A stretch of 64,000 nt of DNA from Pascua guehoae (Eukaryota; Basidiomycota; Tremellomycetes; Trichosporonales; Trichosporonaceae): NCBI GenBank assembly GCA_001600415.1, contig BCJX01000009.1:62001-126000 (forward strand), in the 5' to 3' direction. Positions 22,288 to 33,290 of this stretch are shown here, one piece after another. Numbering within the stretch: position 1 is the first letter of the stretch; each line of letters opens with the position of its first letter. The translations under genes were made by a program, and so were the position numbers. The notes under the pieces were generated by a model. It was not told the DNA's origin, did not search any database, and saw only the letters and a list, made by a program, of their open reading frames with translations.

Positions 22288-23136
22288 ATGTCCAAGAAGG
22301 TCTACACCACCGAAGAGAAGCGCCGTGCCATTGAGCAGTTCCACGAAAAGATCCACTACAGCTCTCGGTACAGTGGTACGTGAACCCACACGACCCGTCA
22401 GAGTTTTGCCCTAGCTGACCTCGTGTGTTTGTATCAACAGACGACGATTGGGAGTATCGGTGAGTCCTTTGATGGCCCCTGAGGCTTGAGACGCTGTTAC
22501 TGACCTGTCTCAGTCATGTCATTGTGCGTTTCATTCCAAGCGCGGCGGGTGCACCTGCACCCCAGGCGACCACTAGGCGACGTAGCTAACACGCAGCTCC
22601 CCAAGCAGCTCGTCAAGTTTGTCCCCTCTGGTGTCCTCGCCGAAGAGGTATGGCGCGGCCTCGGTATCCGCCAGTCACCCGGATGGGAGATGTACATGCG
22701 TCACGAACCTGTGAGTTGTTGGTTGTTGGGGTCGTGTTGTTGGTGTTTGTCCCGGCGCGTGCATGCGGGTGCCACAACCCTGGCTTGTTTGGCCACATCC
22801 AGCCAGTGCGAGGACAGTGTAATGGCCAGTGGGCCACACACCAGACGCGATTGTTTTCTTTTGTCTTTGTTTGGCACCAAAGCACAGGCGCCATTTTACC
22901 ATCTTGGTACACAGACCCCTTTCCCTACCCCTGTCCTGACACTTCTCGGATGGCAACATGGCTGACACCCAACAGGAACCGGTACATACCCTTTCCCCAC
23001 TTTAACCCACCCATCCACTGACATGACTTCCCAGCACGTTCTCCTCTTCCGCCGGCCAAAGAACTACGACCAGCTCCACCCCCCTCTGGGCGGCTCGATG
23101 GCCGCGCTCCGCGGTGTCAACGGTCTCCGGGCCTAG
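22288..23136 (+). CDS. CKS1: Cyclin-dependent kinase regulatory subunit Cks1/Suc1
   Basis: Six exons: 22288-22375, 22441-22459 (19 nt), 22514-22523 (10 nt), 22597-22710, 22976-22981 (6 nt), 23035-23136; 112 aa. Introns are 65, 54, 73, 265 and 53 nt. The spliced protein has all Cks landmarks: IHYSSRYSDDDWEYRHVILPK, SGVLAEEVWRGLGIRQSPGW, the hinge HEPEPH and VLLFRRPKNYD. Exon 3 supplies only His-Val-Ile of the invariant RHVxLPK. Exon 5 (GAACCG) supplies only Glu-Pro of the hinge HxPEPH, and without it the invariant motif is broken. Cks proteins bind Cdk1 and phosphothreonine sites and promote multisite phosphorylation and ubiquitination. The C-terminal tail PPLGGSMAALRGVNGLRA is a little longer than in animals. 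The leader before the ATG is C/A-rich and almost free of G. Confidence 0.93.
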
Positions 23137-23746
23137 TAGTCAACAGCAAGGGGCAGGGGCGTGTGCGGCCGCGGACGCCACCGTCCGGGCCCGTGCGGTG
23201 GCGTATCCCTGCGGGCGCTCACTGAACAAGCCGCCGACGGCGCATGCTGCTTGTCCAATGGTACCCGCCGGCGGCTGCGTCGGCCGTGTTTGGCGCAGGA
23301 CGGTGCGCGAGTCGGGACTCTGGCAGGGACGCAGAAAGAGGGATTGGTTTGGGTTTACATGGAGAAGAGAGACGAGAGTGATGAGCATAGTGGTCACGTG
23401 TGGATGGTCACCCCGGCAGTAGTCACCCATCATTACAGTATTGAATAATTGCATTAGGCGCCCGGACACTGCATAGGCGCCCCATGGGGCTCAGATCAAT
23501 GCATGGCGATGCGTTCGACAAGGTAGAGCGAGGCGCGCGGTTGCAGGCTGAGCACACTTGTTTGTGCAGTCAGAGTCCGACGAAATGGCGGCTTTGGCTT
23601 CCTCTGTGGAGGTCAACCACAGGTTAGTCCCCAGCCCCTAGAGCGGTGTGTTTACATGCCCGTGCCGTAAACGCACACGCCCAGGTACATTGCATGAGAT
23701 GCATACTGCCACTCTACGCCCTCGACGATCCACCCCATGGCGCCAC
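23137..23746. other. Convergent intergenic region
   Basis: The 610 bases between the 3' ends of CKS1 and the U2AF gene hold no supported feature. Confidence 0.5.
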
Positions 23747-25719
23747 CTAGAGGCCGCCAGTAATATCGTTGAGGAGGTTTTCCGCCTGCTGCTCGACACT
23801 CTCTTCGGGCGGCGGCGGGGGTGGCGGGGGCGCATTGCCATTTTCTCCGTCGCCTTCTGGTGCGGGAGGCGGCGACGGCGGGGGTGGTGGTGCGGGTCCG
23901 AGAAAGTCTTCCTCGGAACACGAGGCGACGAGAATGGTGCGTCCGCCAAACTGGCGTCCGCCGAGGGCCTTCATGGCCTTTGAGCAGCTCTCGACGTCGA
24001 CGTACATGACGTAGACGCGCCCGACGCCGTTTTCCTCGTCGAGCTTGCGGTTCTTTTCCGCCGTCTGCGCGGCGCTGTCCGACGGCTCCCACTTTGTGCT
24101 CTTGGGCACGGGGCGGGGGATGCGCACTCCCTCGACCTCACCATACTTGCCGCACTCGTCGCGAATGTCGTCGAGAATCTCGGCATAGTCGCGGTCGTCG
24201 TACAGCTCGTCGGGCGTCACCATGTTGAGCATGAGCATGACGCGCGACTCTGGGGCCTCGGCATCGGCCGACTCGAGAATCGACGACTGCGCAAGGAACG
24301 CCGCCGTGCCGGGTACATTTGGCGCCGATGCACCTGCGCGGCCCGTCGTCGCGGCACGCTGTACCACCAATGCACGGTCGCCGAGCGTGAACCCGTTCAG
24401 ACCCGTGATGGCCATGTCCGTCACCGAAGGGTCGAGGTACTCGACAAACGCAAAGCCCTTGGACACCGAGCCGTTGCCCTCCTTGACCAGGTTGAATGTG
24501 CGCAGCTCACCAAAGCTCTTGAGCAGCTCCATGACCTGGTCGCTCGACAGGTTGGTGGGCAGGCCACCGACAAAGAGCTTGTTGTTCGGGTCGCCCGTCT
24601 GGCCCATAAAGCCCAAGCTCGGGTCAATGCCCACATAGTCTTTGGGCCGCTGGACACGCAGCGAGACGTCGTCGAGCATTGTCCCGTCGAGCTGCATGGC
24701 CGCCGATGCCTCTTCGGCCGTCCGGAACTCGATAAACGTAAACTTCCTCCCCTCGTCAATCGACACTTGGGTCACGGGCTCGCCTTCCATGTCGGCCGCA
24801 ATCTTGTGCTGGTGCATGAGCTTGTTGAAAAAGTCTTGCAGCTGTTGCTCCGTCATGCTCTCGGTCACACCGCCAATGTACACTCGCCGGCTCTGGCGCA
24901 GTGGGTTGATCATGCCCGCGGCAAACGACGACGGTAGGCCGAGGTGCAGGGGCGGCGGTACACGTCCGGGTCCGTACGTGAACATTCCTGGCGGGTTAGC
25001 ATTGACTCGACCGCGCTCCAGACTCACCTGTCATTTTGGCCTCCATCGCACTGATGCCCTCAAACTGAGGCGGTGCAATGTCCCACAACGACGGCTCGAC
25101 ATGGCGCGCCTCGAGCGGCACCGCACCCGGTGGTGTGGGTGAGCGGCGCGGCGAGTCGCGCCTGCGTCCACCACGACCTCCGCCATGTCCCCCGCGCCCA
25201 CCGCCACCGCCTCCGCGCCAGTCGTCGCGCCCATAGTCTCCGCGGTCATAGTCCCTCCTCCGCGGCGACGCGTATGGGTCGCGATCCCGCTCGCTCCGTC
25301 CATACCGGTCGTCGCGGGGTTCGTCTCGCCTCCGCTCTGCGTACCGGTCACGATCGTCGCGTCCGTATGGGTCACGCTCCCGACCGCGGTCACGGCGACT
25401 CCGGTCGTAGTCGCGGTCATAGTCGCGGTCGCGATCGCGTCGCCCCCCGCGATCGTCCCGATCGCGGTACCGGTCCTCGCGGTCACGGTCGTGCCGCTTG
25501 TCGCCACGGTCATAGTCGTCGCGGCGGCTGCGGTGCCGGTCTAAGAAGTCGGGGTTAGTGGCTGCTAACAAGTGGGGTTTGGAGGGGTAGCTAACCTCCA
25601 TCATAGGTTTCCCTCGACTTGGCGTACGACGAGGCCGCGGCTTCGAGCGCGTCTGTGTGGTGTCAGCTAGACCGCGGGCAACAATACCATGGGTCCAACG
25701 CACCGTATCCAGTGTCCAT
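23747..25719 (-). CDS. U2AF2: Splicing factor U2AF large subunit
   Basis: Exons 25719-25704 (16 nt), 25652-25596, 25540-25028, 24987-23747; 608 aa. Introns are 51, 55 and 40 nt. Residues about 25-150 are an Arg/Asp/Ser-rich region (many RDRD, SRR and DRY repeats). SLWDIAPPQFEGISAM near 175 matches the conserved Trp motif that binds the U2AF small subunit. Then come RRM1 (RRVYIGGVTESMT, about 228-315), RRM2 (NKLFVGGLPTNLS, about 330-408) and the C-terminal UHM (RVMLMLNMVTPDEL...GRVYVMYVDVESC, about 443-556). The family recognises the 3' end of introns and binds SF1 and SF3b1. Unusually, the protein continues past the UHM with about 50 residues of polyproline and an acidic end ([20 protein letters not shown]). 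The first coding exon is only 16 nt. Confidence 0.92.
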
Positions 25720-26722
25720 CGTGATGATTCGAGGTGGGTTAGGAAAGGATGGCTCGTTGATGTTGTTGCGATTGTTGTCTGCAATAGACGTCGAGGCTGT
25801 CGAAGTCACCTCTCTCCGAATAGGTAGGTAGTGGTGAGTACTGCAGTAGTGGCAGATCGGCAGAGGGAAAGGGCTGGACAACCACATGGCGGAAATAGCG
25901 GCGTTAGCCTGTGTGGCGGTCATGAAGACGATTGAGGCACGGGTGACGGCAGGTTGTTGCCGGGGAATGCCGGGTGGCGACTAGAAGTCGAGGGCAACTG
26001 GCTTGGCACGCCGGGAGCGGAGGAACGCGTCGGAGCTTGCTGCCCAAGGAGAGAAGGGACGCGTCAAGCGCCACCCACCACACACCACACACACCGCCCA
26101 TGGCCTGCGTACCCACAGCACACGCACCAACTTGGCGGGGAAAGCAGAGAGAGAGAGAAGGGATGCAGAAGCACTAAAAAGAAAAAGACGTCGCGTGTTG
26201 GCAGAAGCACAGGGTGAGCCATGAGCCAACAGTGTCACCTCGTTTGTCAGCCAGCATCCTCCTTGCCTTCCTTTCCCCACAGTGACCATTTCGATCACCA
26301 TCACCCATTGTCCGTAACATACCCCATCGCAATCGCAAAACACGCGCTTTCACACATCCGCACGCTTTCCATCTGCCTACTACTCTGGTCACCTAACCAG
26401 GCAGCGAGCGATAGCATGTATTGTTCGCCACCACGCTAGTCCTCGTACCACTCGACGCACTCGTTCGACTCCACTCCCGTTCCCGCTCCTCCGACCCTTG
26501 CACAAGTCCCGGCGCATTCATTTCAACAACCAACATCATCCTTTTCCCCCCAACAACAGTCACTGTCACTTGAACATCAATCAGTATAATTCTCGCACAC
26601 CTCACGATCAACGAACCCCTCCTTTGACACGTTTCCCCTGCATCTCACGCCCCCGGACCCACGTCCCCACGCACCCCCATCCCCGCATAACCACATAAAA
26701 CGCACCGCGCAGCACGCCCAAC
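25720..26722. promoter_or_regulatory. Divergent promoter region, U2AF / calponin-like gene
   Basis: About 1.0 kb separates two divergent starts. The half next to the plus-strand gene (from about 26230) is C-rich and G-poor. A GAGA run (about 26140-26160) is present. No TATA box is evident on either side. I find no gene. Confidence 0.4.
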
Positions 26723-29691
26723 ATGGCCCACACCCTCGTGGAACAAGCTGCGCTCGAGCCTGCGGTAAGTTGACGCCCCCCATTCGCAAGCGACACGAGG
26801 CCATGCAGGCATGCAGGTGGAGGACGCTGTTGGGCCAAATGGAACGCCCCCCTGGGTCGCTTCTCCTTCCGGCGACATTGGCCAGCACAACCGCACCACC
26901 CAGCGCTGACCCACAGTCCATCACAGCGACCGCTACGAATTCCACGACCACGACAACGACCGACGACGACCTTGCCTCTGACGCCGACACAAGTTTTGGC
27001 TCTACGTCTGCCGACGGCAGCACGCGCGCCACTACACCCGGTACACCGGGCACCAAGACGACCGGGGCTGCAGGCGGCGCCCCCCTTCCCACCGTGACGT
27101 CGGCGACGCCGTATACGTTCCCGCCCACCGGGCCGTCTGGTCTGGTGGGCCGTGGTCCAGCGGGGCCCGGTAACGGTGTTGGGGGTAGAGGGTCCCCGAC
27201 TTCGCCACCCAATGGGCCTCTCCCATCGCAGCGCAAGTACCAGTACCATCGACACATGGCCAAGTCGGCCCTCAAGCGCGATTCCGTTGCGGCCCTTCCT
27301 TCGATCAAGGACCTGCAAGCGCACTTTTCGAGCGGCGGTGCCAAGGCCGAGCACCGCGCCGGCGTCGGCGTCGGCATCCGGTCCTCTGCTCTTGCCATGC
27401 TCGAGGAAGAGGAGCCCGAGCAGCGCTACCGCCGTGCGCCCAAGCCGTGGAAAGACGTCCACTTCCCGCGCGTCGGGGCGGCAGAAGCCCGGGCCGAGGC
27501 CGCCAATCTCACCGCTGCGATGCGTGCGCGGTGGAGCCTTGCCGCTTCTGAGAGCGTCACGCAGGCACAGGGTGGTAGTAACGCTGCAGATGACCCGGCA
27601 CCTTCGGACGACGCTCCGGCTTCAGAGGCTTCTGTGCCGACGGAAGCGGCGGAAGCAGCGCCCCCGACCCCCACGCAGCCCGACGACATGCGCGACGCCT
27701 TTGTGTGGACGGCTCGCACCGTTCGCCGCGTGCGCTTGCTCGCGCTCGCGCTCGTGCCCACCGGCCAGCGCCGCGTCTCTGGGCCGGCGCAAAACCGCGC
27801 CGCCTTTTCCACCCCTTCGCGTCCAGGCGCCGGCGCGCGTGTTGTGTCGGGCAGCGCTACTCCGCCAATCGCCCAGCCCCCCGACCCCAGCGCGCCTGTG
27901 CGCCGTGCCGCGCTCGACCTCCTGGGCCACCTCCGCGCGCTCGAGGAGCGGCTGTGCGAGACGCGCGAGGCCGTCCCCGTCGTCGTCATCGTCCCCGAGG
28001 CCGGCACAAGCAGCGCCCTCGGCCTCGTAGCTTCGCCCACAGACGAATCGGCCAGTGCCCCCTCGGTGTCGTCGTATCCGTCGTCATACCCGTCGGCGTC
28101 GTCGGGCCCCAGCCGCGCCACGTCTCCAGCGTCCTACGGCAGTCCCAACCTCGACAATCGTCGCTTATCCATGGCCTCGATCCGGTCCTTTACAAGCCTC
28201 GACGACTACTTTTCTGACGACGACGACTTTAGCATTAACGCCGCAGCAGCAGAGGCAGAGGCGACCCGTCCCCATGAGCCGTGGGAGGACCGCCTCGTCG
28301 GCGAGGCACGCGAATACCGCACCCTGGCATCGGACGAGTGGCTCAAGGCCAGTTCGCCGGTGCGGGGTGCCGCGCGCCGCTGGGTGGAGGCCGTCGAGCG
28401 GGCATTTGGGGAGCGGGCAGAGACCCCAGCGGCCGGGTGGGTCACAAAGGCGGCGGCTGCGTCGTCTGACCTTGGTGAGTGGTAACGGGGGCGGGAATGG
28501 GCCAGGAGGTATGAGGGTGAAGGTGTTGGAATGTGGGGATGAGTTGACAACGGACTCGGCAGCGGCACGTCTCCAGCGTGCCCCCCTGCAGGTGAATCCC
28601 GCTGACATCAGACCGTACACGCTTCTTCATCTCGGCCAACCTCACGCCCGAGCACCAGGCGCTCCTCCCCGAGGGCGACATTCTCCAGCGCCTGAGCGAC
28701 GGCTTCCTCCTGATTCAGGCGTACAATGCCTGGCTGCACGCCTCTCCCCGCCCCTGGGGCTTTATTCCGCCAGAGGACGTGCACGACACATTAAGCACCA
28801 TTGACGACAATGGACGCGAATGGACGTTCCGTCGTGTGCAGAACTTGACGTGCTGGGCTGCGTGAGTTGCCGTTATGTCTGTGGGGATCGGCTGGGGTGT
28901 AACAAGAAAGCACTGGCATGCTGGCAGCCCATTCATGCTTGTGCTGTGGCTCCATGGCCGCCGTGCCCACCACCTGTGTCCACCTACTACTCTCACGCCG
29001 TCTCGTCACAATGCCTCTACTGACACCCAGCTCGCTGCGCCTCCGCTACAATCTCCCCATCAACCTGCCCGCCTCGGCACTCGCTCGCCCTGCGCTGCCC
29101 GACGCGCCCGAGCCGAAACCCACCCCGCGCGTGGTGAGCATGCCCGGAGGCCGTCGCGACGCCCCGCGTATCGACTTTGACCCCCTCGTCGTTGCCAAAC
29201 ACGCCGACGGCTGGGAGCCTATGCTCCGTGCCGTCGTCAATGCGTGGGTGGTGGAGGCTGCGCGCGAGGTCGGTCACATTCTCCTCTCGGTCACGAACGG
29301 TGCGAGTACCCCGGAAGAAGGTGCTGAAGTCACCGAGGCCACGGTTGCGCAGAAGACTGTGACGGAGCCTGCTCCAGAGGGAGATGAGGAGCAGGCTGAT
29401 TCTGCGGGCGCCGCCACTGGCGATACCGAGTCTCCCGCGGTTGACGAGGCCGATGCTGAGGCAGCTGTCGAGGGCAGTGTCGCCAATGAGGCGGCCGAGA
29501 CGACGACCGAGGCTAAACTCGCTGCCGAGGAGACGACCACCATGGCTGAACTCGCTGCCGAGGAGACGACCACTGAGGCTGAACTCGCGGCCGAGGAGAC
29601 GACCACCGAGGCTGAACCCCCGGCTGAGGAGACGACCCCCGCGGCCGACCTCGACGCTACACCCGCGCCCGAGGCCACGACCGAAGCCTGA
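26723..29691 (+). CDS. Protein with calponin-homology-like segment and acidic repeat tail
   Basis: Exons 26723-26764, 26917-28474, 28612-28861, 29031-29691; 836 aa. Introns are 152, 137 and 169 nt, ending CTGACCCACAG, CTGACATCAG and CTGACACCCAG. Residues 15-130 are Thr/Ser/Pro-rich, followed by basic and Ala-rich regions and a Ser-rich stretch with SMASIRSFTSLDDYFSDDDDF. Residues about 530-640 span exons 2-4: FFISANLTPEHQALL, DILQRLSDGFLLIQAYN, RPWGFI, EWTFRRVQNLTCWAASLRL. This resembles a calponin-homology (actin-binding) domain in spacing, but I could not test it. The C-terminal 130 residues are acidic, with four imperfect copies of a 10-residue unit (ELAAEETTTE). Function is unknown; cytoskeletal or Rho-related signalling is a guess from the CH-like part. 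Confidence 0.72.
29529..29640 (+). repeat. Coding 30-bp tandem repeat (ELAAEETTTE unit)
   Basis: About four imperfect 30-bp copies of a unit encoding Leu-Ala-Ala-Glu-Glu-Thr-Thr-Thr-X-Ala-Glu lie in frame near the 3' end of the calponin-like gene. Such units often vary in copy number between strains. Confidence 0.7.
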
Positions 29692-29900
29692 GCGCGGTTC
29701 CCCTGGGCTCACAGCGCCAAGAAGCGCTCGTGCGGAATGCGCCCATTTGCATGGTGGCATGGCCACCCAATGTCATCTGTCTGGAAGAAATGTTGGTTTT
29801 ATTACGAGGTGACTTATTCAATAGCACAAAGGAGCAAAGGAAGCCGCGTATGGCACAATGCATAGATGTACAACACTCTAGTATGCGTGTGTTTGTTTCT
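29692..29900. other. Short convergent intergenic region
   Basis: These 209 bases separate the 3' ends of the calponin-like gene and RRP42. I see no feature. Confidence 0.5.
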
Positions 29901-31317
29901 CTATGGAAGGTCGGCGTTGAGCGACTTTGCGAGCTGGACGGCGATGCGCTGCGCCTCCTGGTCTTGTCAGTGGTGCGGGTGTTTGTCGCGACATCAAGAC
30001 CCACCTCGAGCAAGGGCCTGACCCTGGCATTCTCAATACCCTCATCACCCTCGATGCGCAGCCCACATATCCTCCCTCCCGGGCGGAAAAACGCATGCAC
30101 GCGACTCGTACACGCGTCCTCTTCGCGCGCGGTCGCGTCAAGAAACACGGCCTCTGACCCCGGGACGAGATTGAGCGTGACGAGGACGGGCAGCTGTTCC
30201 CTCGCGTCGACATGCTTTGTGCCGCCGGCCGCATCGAGGTCCCAATCGTCTGCGCCGCGCGCGCGCGCGCGCCCCGCCCCCTTTTTCGCAGCCACGACGC
30301 CCTTGATGCCCATCAGGTCCTTGCCCTGCTCCTCGGCCGCCATGGCGTCGTCGTCGTCGACGCCCACCGCCTTGGTCTCGGGAATTTGCAGGTCGGCCAG
30401 CGCACCCCGTGCCGCGAGCACGAGGGCGGATGCCACCCCGCCATCAGCCGCCAGCAGCGCTAGGTGGATCGAGGGGCTGAAGAACTTTGAGCCCGCGATG
30501 GGGAGCGCGGGGAGGGTGGGGATAAAGTGCTCGTACAAGAGGGCGGCGTAGGCGGCGGACAGCGTGCCGAGCGTCCCGCTCGTGAGGGACGGGAAGGCTT
30601 GGGGTGTGCTGGGTGTTAGTGGGGGTAGCCAGGGGAGGAGGGTGGAGGGGAGGGGCAAAGGTTAGGTTAGGTGAGCTGAGGACCAGGGGGGGGGGGGGGC
30701 ATGGCGGCCATCGCGGCCTTGTTGCGCCTCGAACTCTAGCGAGTGCAGATCAAGGTGGACAAGTCGGACCGACGCCGTGTCCCGGCACTCTTCCGTCTCA
30801 TGAGAGGCCCAGTCGACGATGCCCACCTCGGCCGCAACCTTGCTCGGACTTGGTCACCATCTCTAATCTGGCACTGCACTCTCGGAACTCAGCCATCCCC
30901 CTTGCGCCGCCTTCCAAAGCACGACTAGAACCCACCATCCCAAGCGGGACCTCACACACGCCCCACATCGCGCGACCAAACCCCAGGCCTCAAACCCCAT
31001 CCCCCAAGCCCCAACCCTCCCAACCCAACCCAAAGAACACACCACACTCACACATCCACCTCGACCTTTGCGCGCCACCCCTCCCTTCCCTTTGCCTGCT
31101 CCTGGGGCGCATCGACAACCTCGAGCTTGACGCCCGCCACGACCTCGGTACCGCCGACGCGCACGCGCGCCGATCCATTCGCCGCAGGCAAGTCGCCATA
31201 GCTCATCTCGATCGCCCGGGGTTCCAGCAGGCCGCGGCCGTCCACGCGCGTCGGGGCCGTGGGGTGCGCGAGGCCGCTGGTGATGTATGACCGCTCGGCG
31301 GGGGAGAGCGTCGTCAT
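29901..31317 (-). CDS. RRP42: Exosome RNase PH-like subunit Rrp42
   Basis: Exons 31317-31052, 30608-30005, 29957-29901; 308 aa. Intron 1 is 443 nt (GTGAGT to CTAACACCCAG, with a 14-base C-run in the sense strand) and intron 2 is 47 nt. Landmarks: SPAERSYITSGL, RVDGRGLLEPRAIEMSYGDL, NGSARVRVGGTEVVAGVKLEV, then TPQAFPSL, SPSIHLALLAADGGVASALVLAARGAL, LPVLVTLNLV and FLDATAREEDAC, ending EEAQRIAVQLAKSLNADLP. This order and the N-terminal SPAEKxYI signature match fungal Rrp42 (EXOSC7 type). The subunit forms part of the catalytically inactive six-member ring that threads RNA to Rrp44. An Ala/Arg/Gly insertion (GAGRARARGADD), encoded by a CG-repeat tract, is low complexity. It shares a 335-bp promoter with NSE3. 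Confidence 0.88.
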
Positions 31318-31652
31318 GGTGGAATCTGGGCGGGGGGTGGGGAGGGGTAGGGAGGGGTAGGGAGGGGGAGGGTGTCGTGGTGTGTCGATGTGGTGAGGTG
31401 CTGGAAACGTTCAGAAGCTTCAGAAGGTGTTGATGTTGTCGATGTCAAATGCCAGTTGAGGTCATTTCAGAAACTTGGCCAGGAGCAACACCAACCCACC
31501 GTGGGAAATCCAGGTCCCATTAATCGTTACGTAAACAATGTTGTGACCCATGTACCATGTACAGACGCGACATGAGTCCTGCCTCGAACAATCCGACGCG
31601 TCTTTGTCAACAACAACATCCTTACAACTCGACACCACTCCACCACCACACG
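31318..31652. promoter_or_regulatory. Bidirectional RRP42/NSE3 promoter with G-rich tract
   Basis: Only 335 bp separate the two starts. A tract at 31331-31373 consists of repeated G-runs (three to six G each, separated by A, TA or T), capable in principle of forming a G-quadruplex. It begins 14 nt upstream of the RRP42 ATG and is C-rich in RRP42 sense. No TATA box is evident. Both genes serve nuclear genome or RNA maintenance, so shared expression is plausible. Confidence 0.5.
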
Positions 31653-33290
31653 ATGCCACCCCGACGCTCCCAGCCCCAACCCCGCCCCCACTCGGACTCG
31701 GACTCGGACTCTGCCGCCGGCGGCGAGATGAGCGCGGCCGTGAGCTAACCCCCCTTTCTGCGCTGACGGCAGGAACTAGAAGCGTGCGGGGGGCAGGTGG
31801 CCCGCCTCGCCCTCTTCCACGAGTATGCGCATAATCCCCTCAAGCGCGAGACGATCGTCAAACACGGTCAGTTACCGGCTTCCTGTCGAATCAAGCAACT
31901 GACCCGCAGTGATTCCCAAGACGCCGCGCATGTTCAACCTCGTGTTTGAGCGCGCCCAGCACCGCCTCCGCCAGACGTTTGGCATGGAGCTCGTCGAGCT
32001 CCGCATGCGGCACAAGGAGGACACGGCGCCGACGCAGACGCAGCGCAAGGGAAAGGGCAGGGAGAGGGAGGGCGAGGGAGGTGAGGACGGGGGTGAGACG
32101 CAGACGCAGCGCAAGACTGGTGGGTGGCTGGTCTGCTCTCAGTTCACCCATTGCTTTTTCCTTCCTTGCTTCCTTACATGCTTCCTTTGTCTCTTCCCTT
32201 GTCTCTTTCTTCCTCCCTTCCTCCCTTCCTCCCTTCCTTCCTTCGTTCTTTATTTATTCCTTCCTTCCTCCTTTCCTTTGTCTCTTCCTTCCTTTGTTCC
32301 TGCCTTCCTTCCTTCTTTCTTTCTTTCCATCCTTACTCCCCCTTCTTACCTTTCTTCATTTTACGTCTCCTTTTCCGTGTTCCATTTACTACGTTCCTCC
32401 CTTACTTCACACGCGCATTATGCCATTCTCCGCCTGCCTCTTCCCCCTCCCCCTCGTCTCCCTTCCCTTTCCTCCCTCCCACACCCTCGCTTACACCAGT
32501 CGGACGGCGCGCCTACATTCTCCGCTCGACACTCGACCCCGCCTTGCGCGCAGCAATGGCCATCCCCGCCCCTCTCCCGCTCGTGGACGCGGACGACCGG
32601 GCGTACGCGGCCGAGCTGGAACACGACTCTGGCGCGCTTGTGCGCTGGGAAAAGGCCGACGGCGGTGCAGGAGGTGCCCTGGGTCTCTTGGGCATCCGGA
32701 CAGTCATCCTCTGCCTCATCCTGTGTCTCGGGCGGACCGTGAGCGATGGTGCGTTGCACGTCGTCAGCTAGGAACCACGCATCACCAGCTGACGCCTCAG
32801 AGCAACTCCACTCGTTCCTCGTGCGCCTCAACCTCCGCGGGGACACGCCACTGCCGTACACGGGCGAGGACACGCACGAGCCCCAGCTCACGCTCGACAA
32901 GTATCTCGACCTCCTCGCAAAGCAAAATTATCTCGAAAAGGTGAGCTGCGGAGCTGAGGCGGCAGCTGACGATCAGAACAAGCTGCCCGTGCGCCCCGGC
33001 GAGCCAGCAAAGTACGAGTGGCGGTGGGGCGCGCGCGAGGCCGAGTTTAGCGAGCAGGATGCGGCCGAGTTTATTGAAAGAATGTGAGTCGGCCTCTCGG
33101 GCAACGTTAGCCATGGAAGGGGTACGTAACAGCTGTGGCTAACGATAGATTCCTTGGCGACGTGGAAAGCGAGAGCGAAGAGGAAGACGACCGGGGGCGC
33201 GATAACGAGCGCGAGAGCCGCGACAAGAAGCGCCGGCGGATACGCACAAACCTCGAAAAGGCGGCCGGTGGGCCGCTGCAGGGGGTCTAG
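31653..33290 (+). CDS. NSE3: SMC5-SMC6 complex subunit Nse3 (MAGE domain)
   Basis: Seven exons: 31653-31739, 31773-31866, 31910-32119, 32500-32748, 32801-32940, 32977-33083, 33149-33290; 342 aa. Introns are 33, 43, 380, 52, 36 and 65 nt; five of them end CTGAC or CTAAC plus 5-7 nt to AG. MAGE-type winged-helix landmarks: VARLALFHEYAHNPLKRETIVKHVIP, FNLVFERAQHRLRQTFGMELVEL, RAYILRSTLD, LGLLGIRTVILCLILCLG, EQLHSFLVRLNL, LDKYLDLLAKQNYLEK, YEWRWGARE, EFIERIFLGD. An Nse3-Nse1-Nse4 module binds DNA and supports recombination repair. Residues 75-115 hold a charged insert (TQTQRKGKGREREGEGGEDGG), and the tail is acidic then basic (ESESEEEDDRG, DKKRRRIRT). The 33-nt intron 1 has an in-frame stop and is close to the physical minimum. 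Confidence 0.92.
32150..32498 (+). repeat. CCTT-rich pyrimidine tract in NSE3 intron 3
   Basis: Nearly the whole of the 380-nt intron 3 is pyrimidine, dominated by CCTT and CTTT units. Other introns of this gene are 33-65 nt, so the excess length is the simple-sequence tract. Confidence 0.85.
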
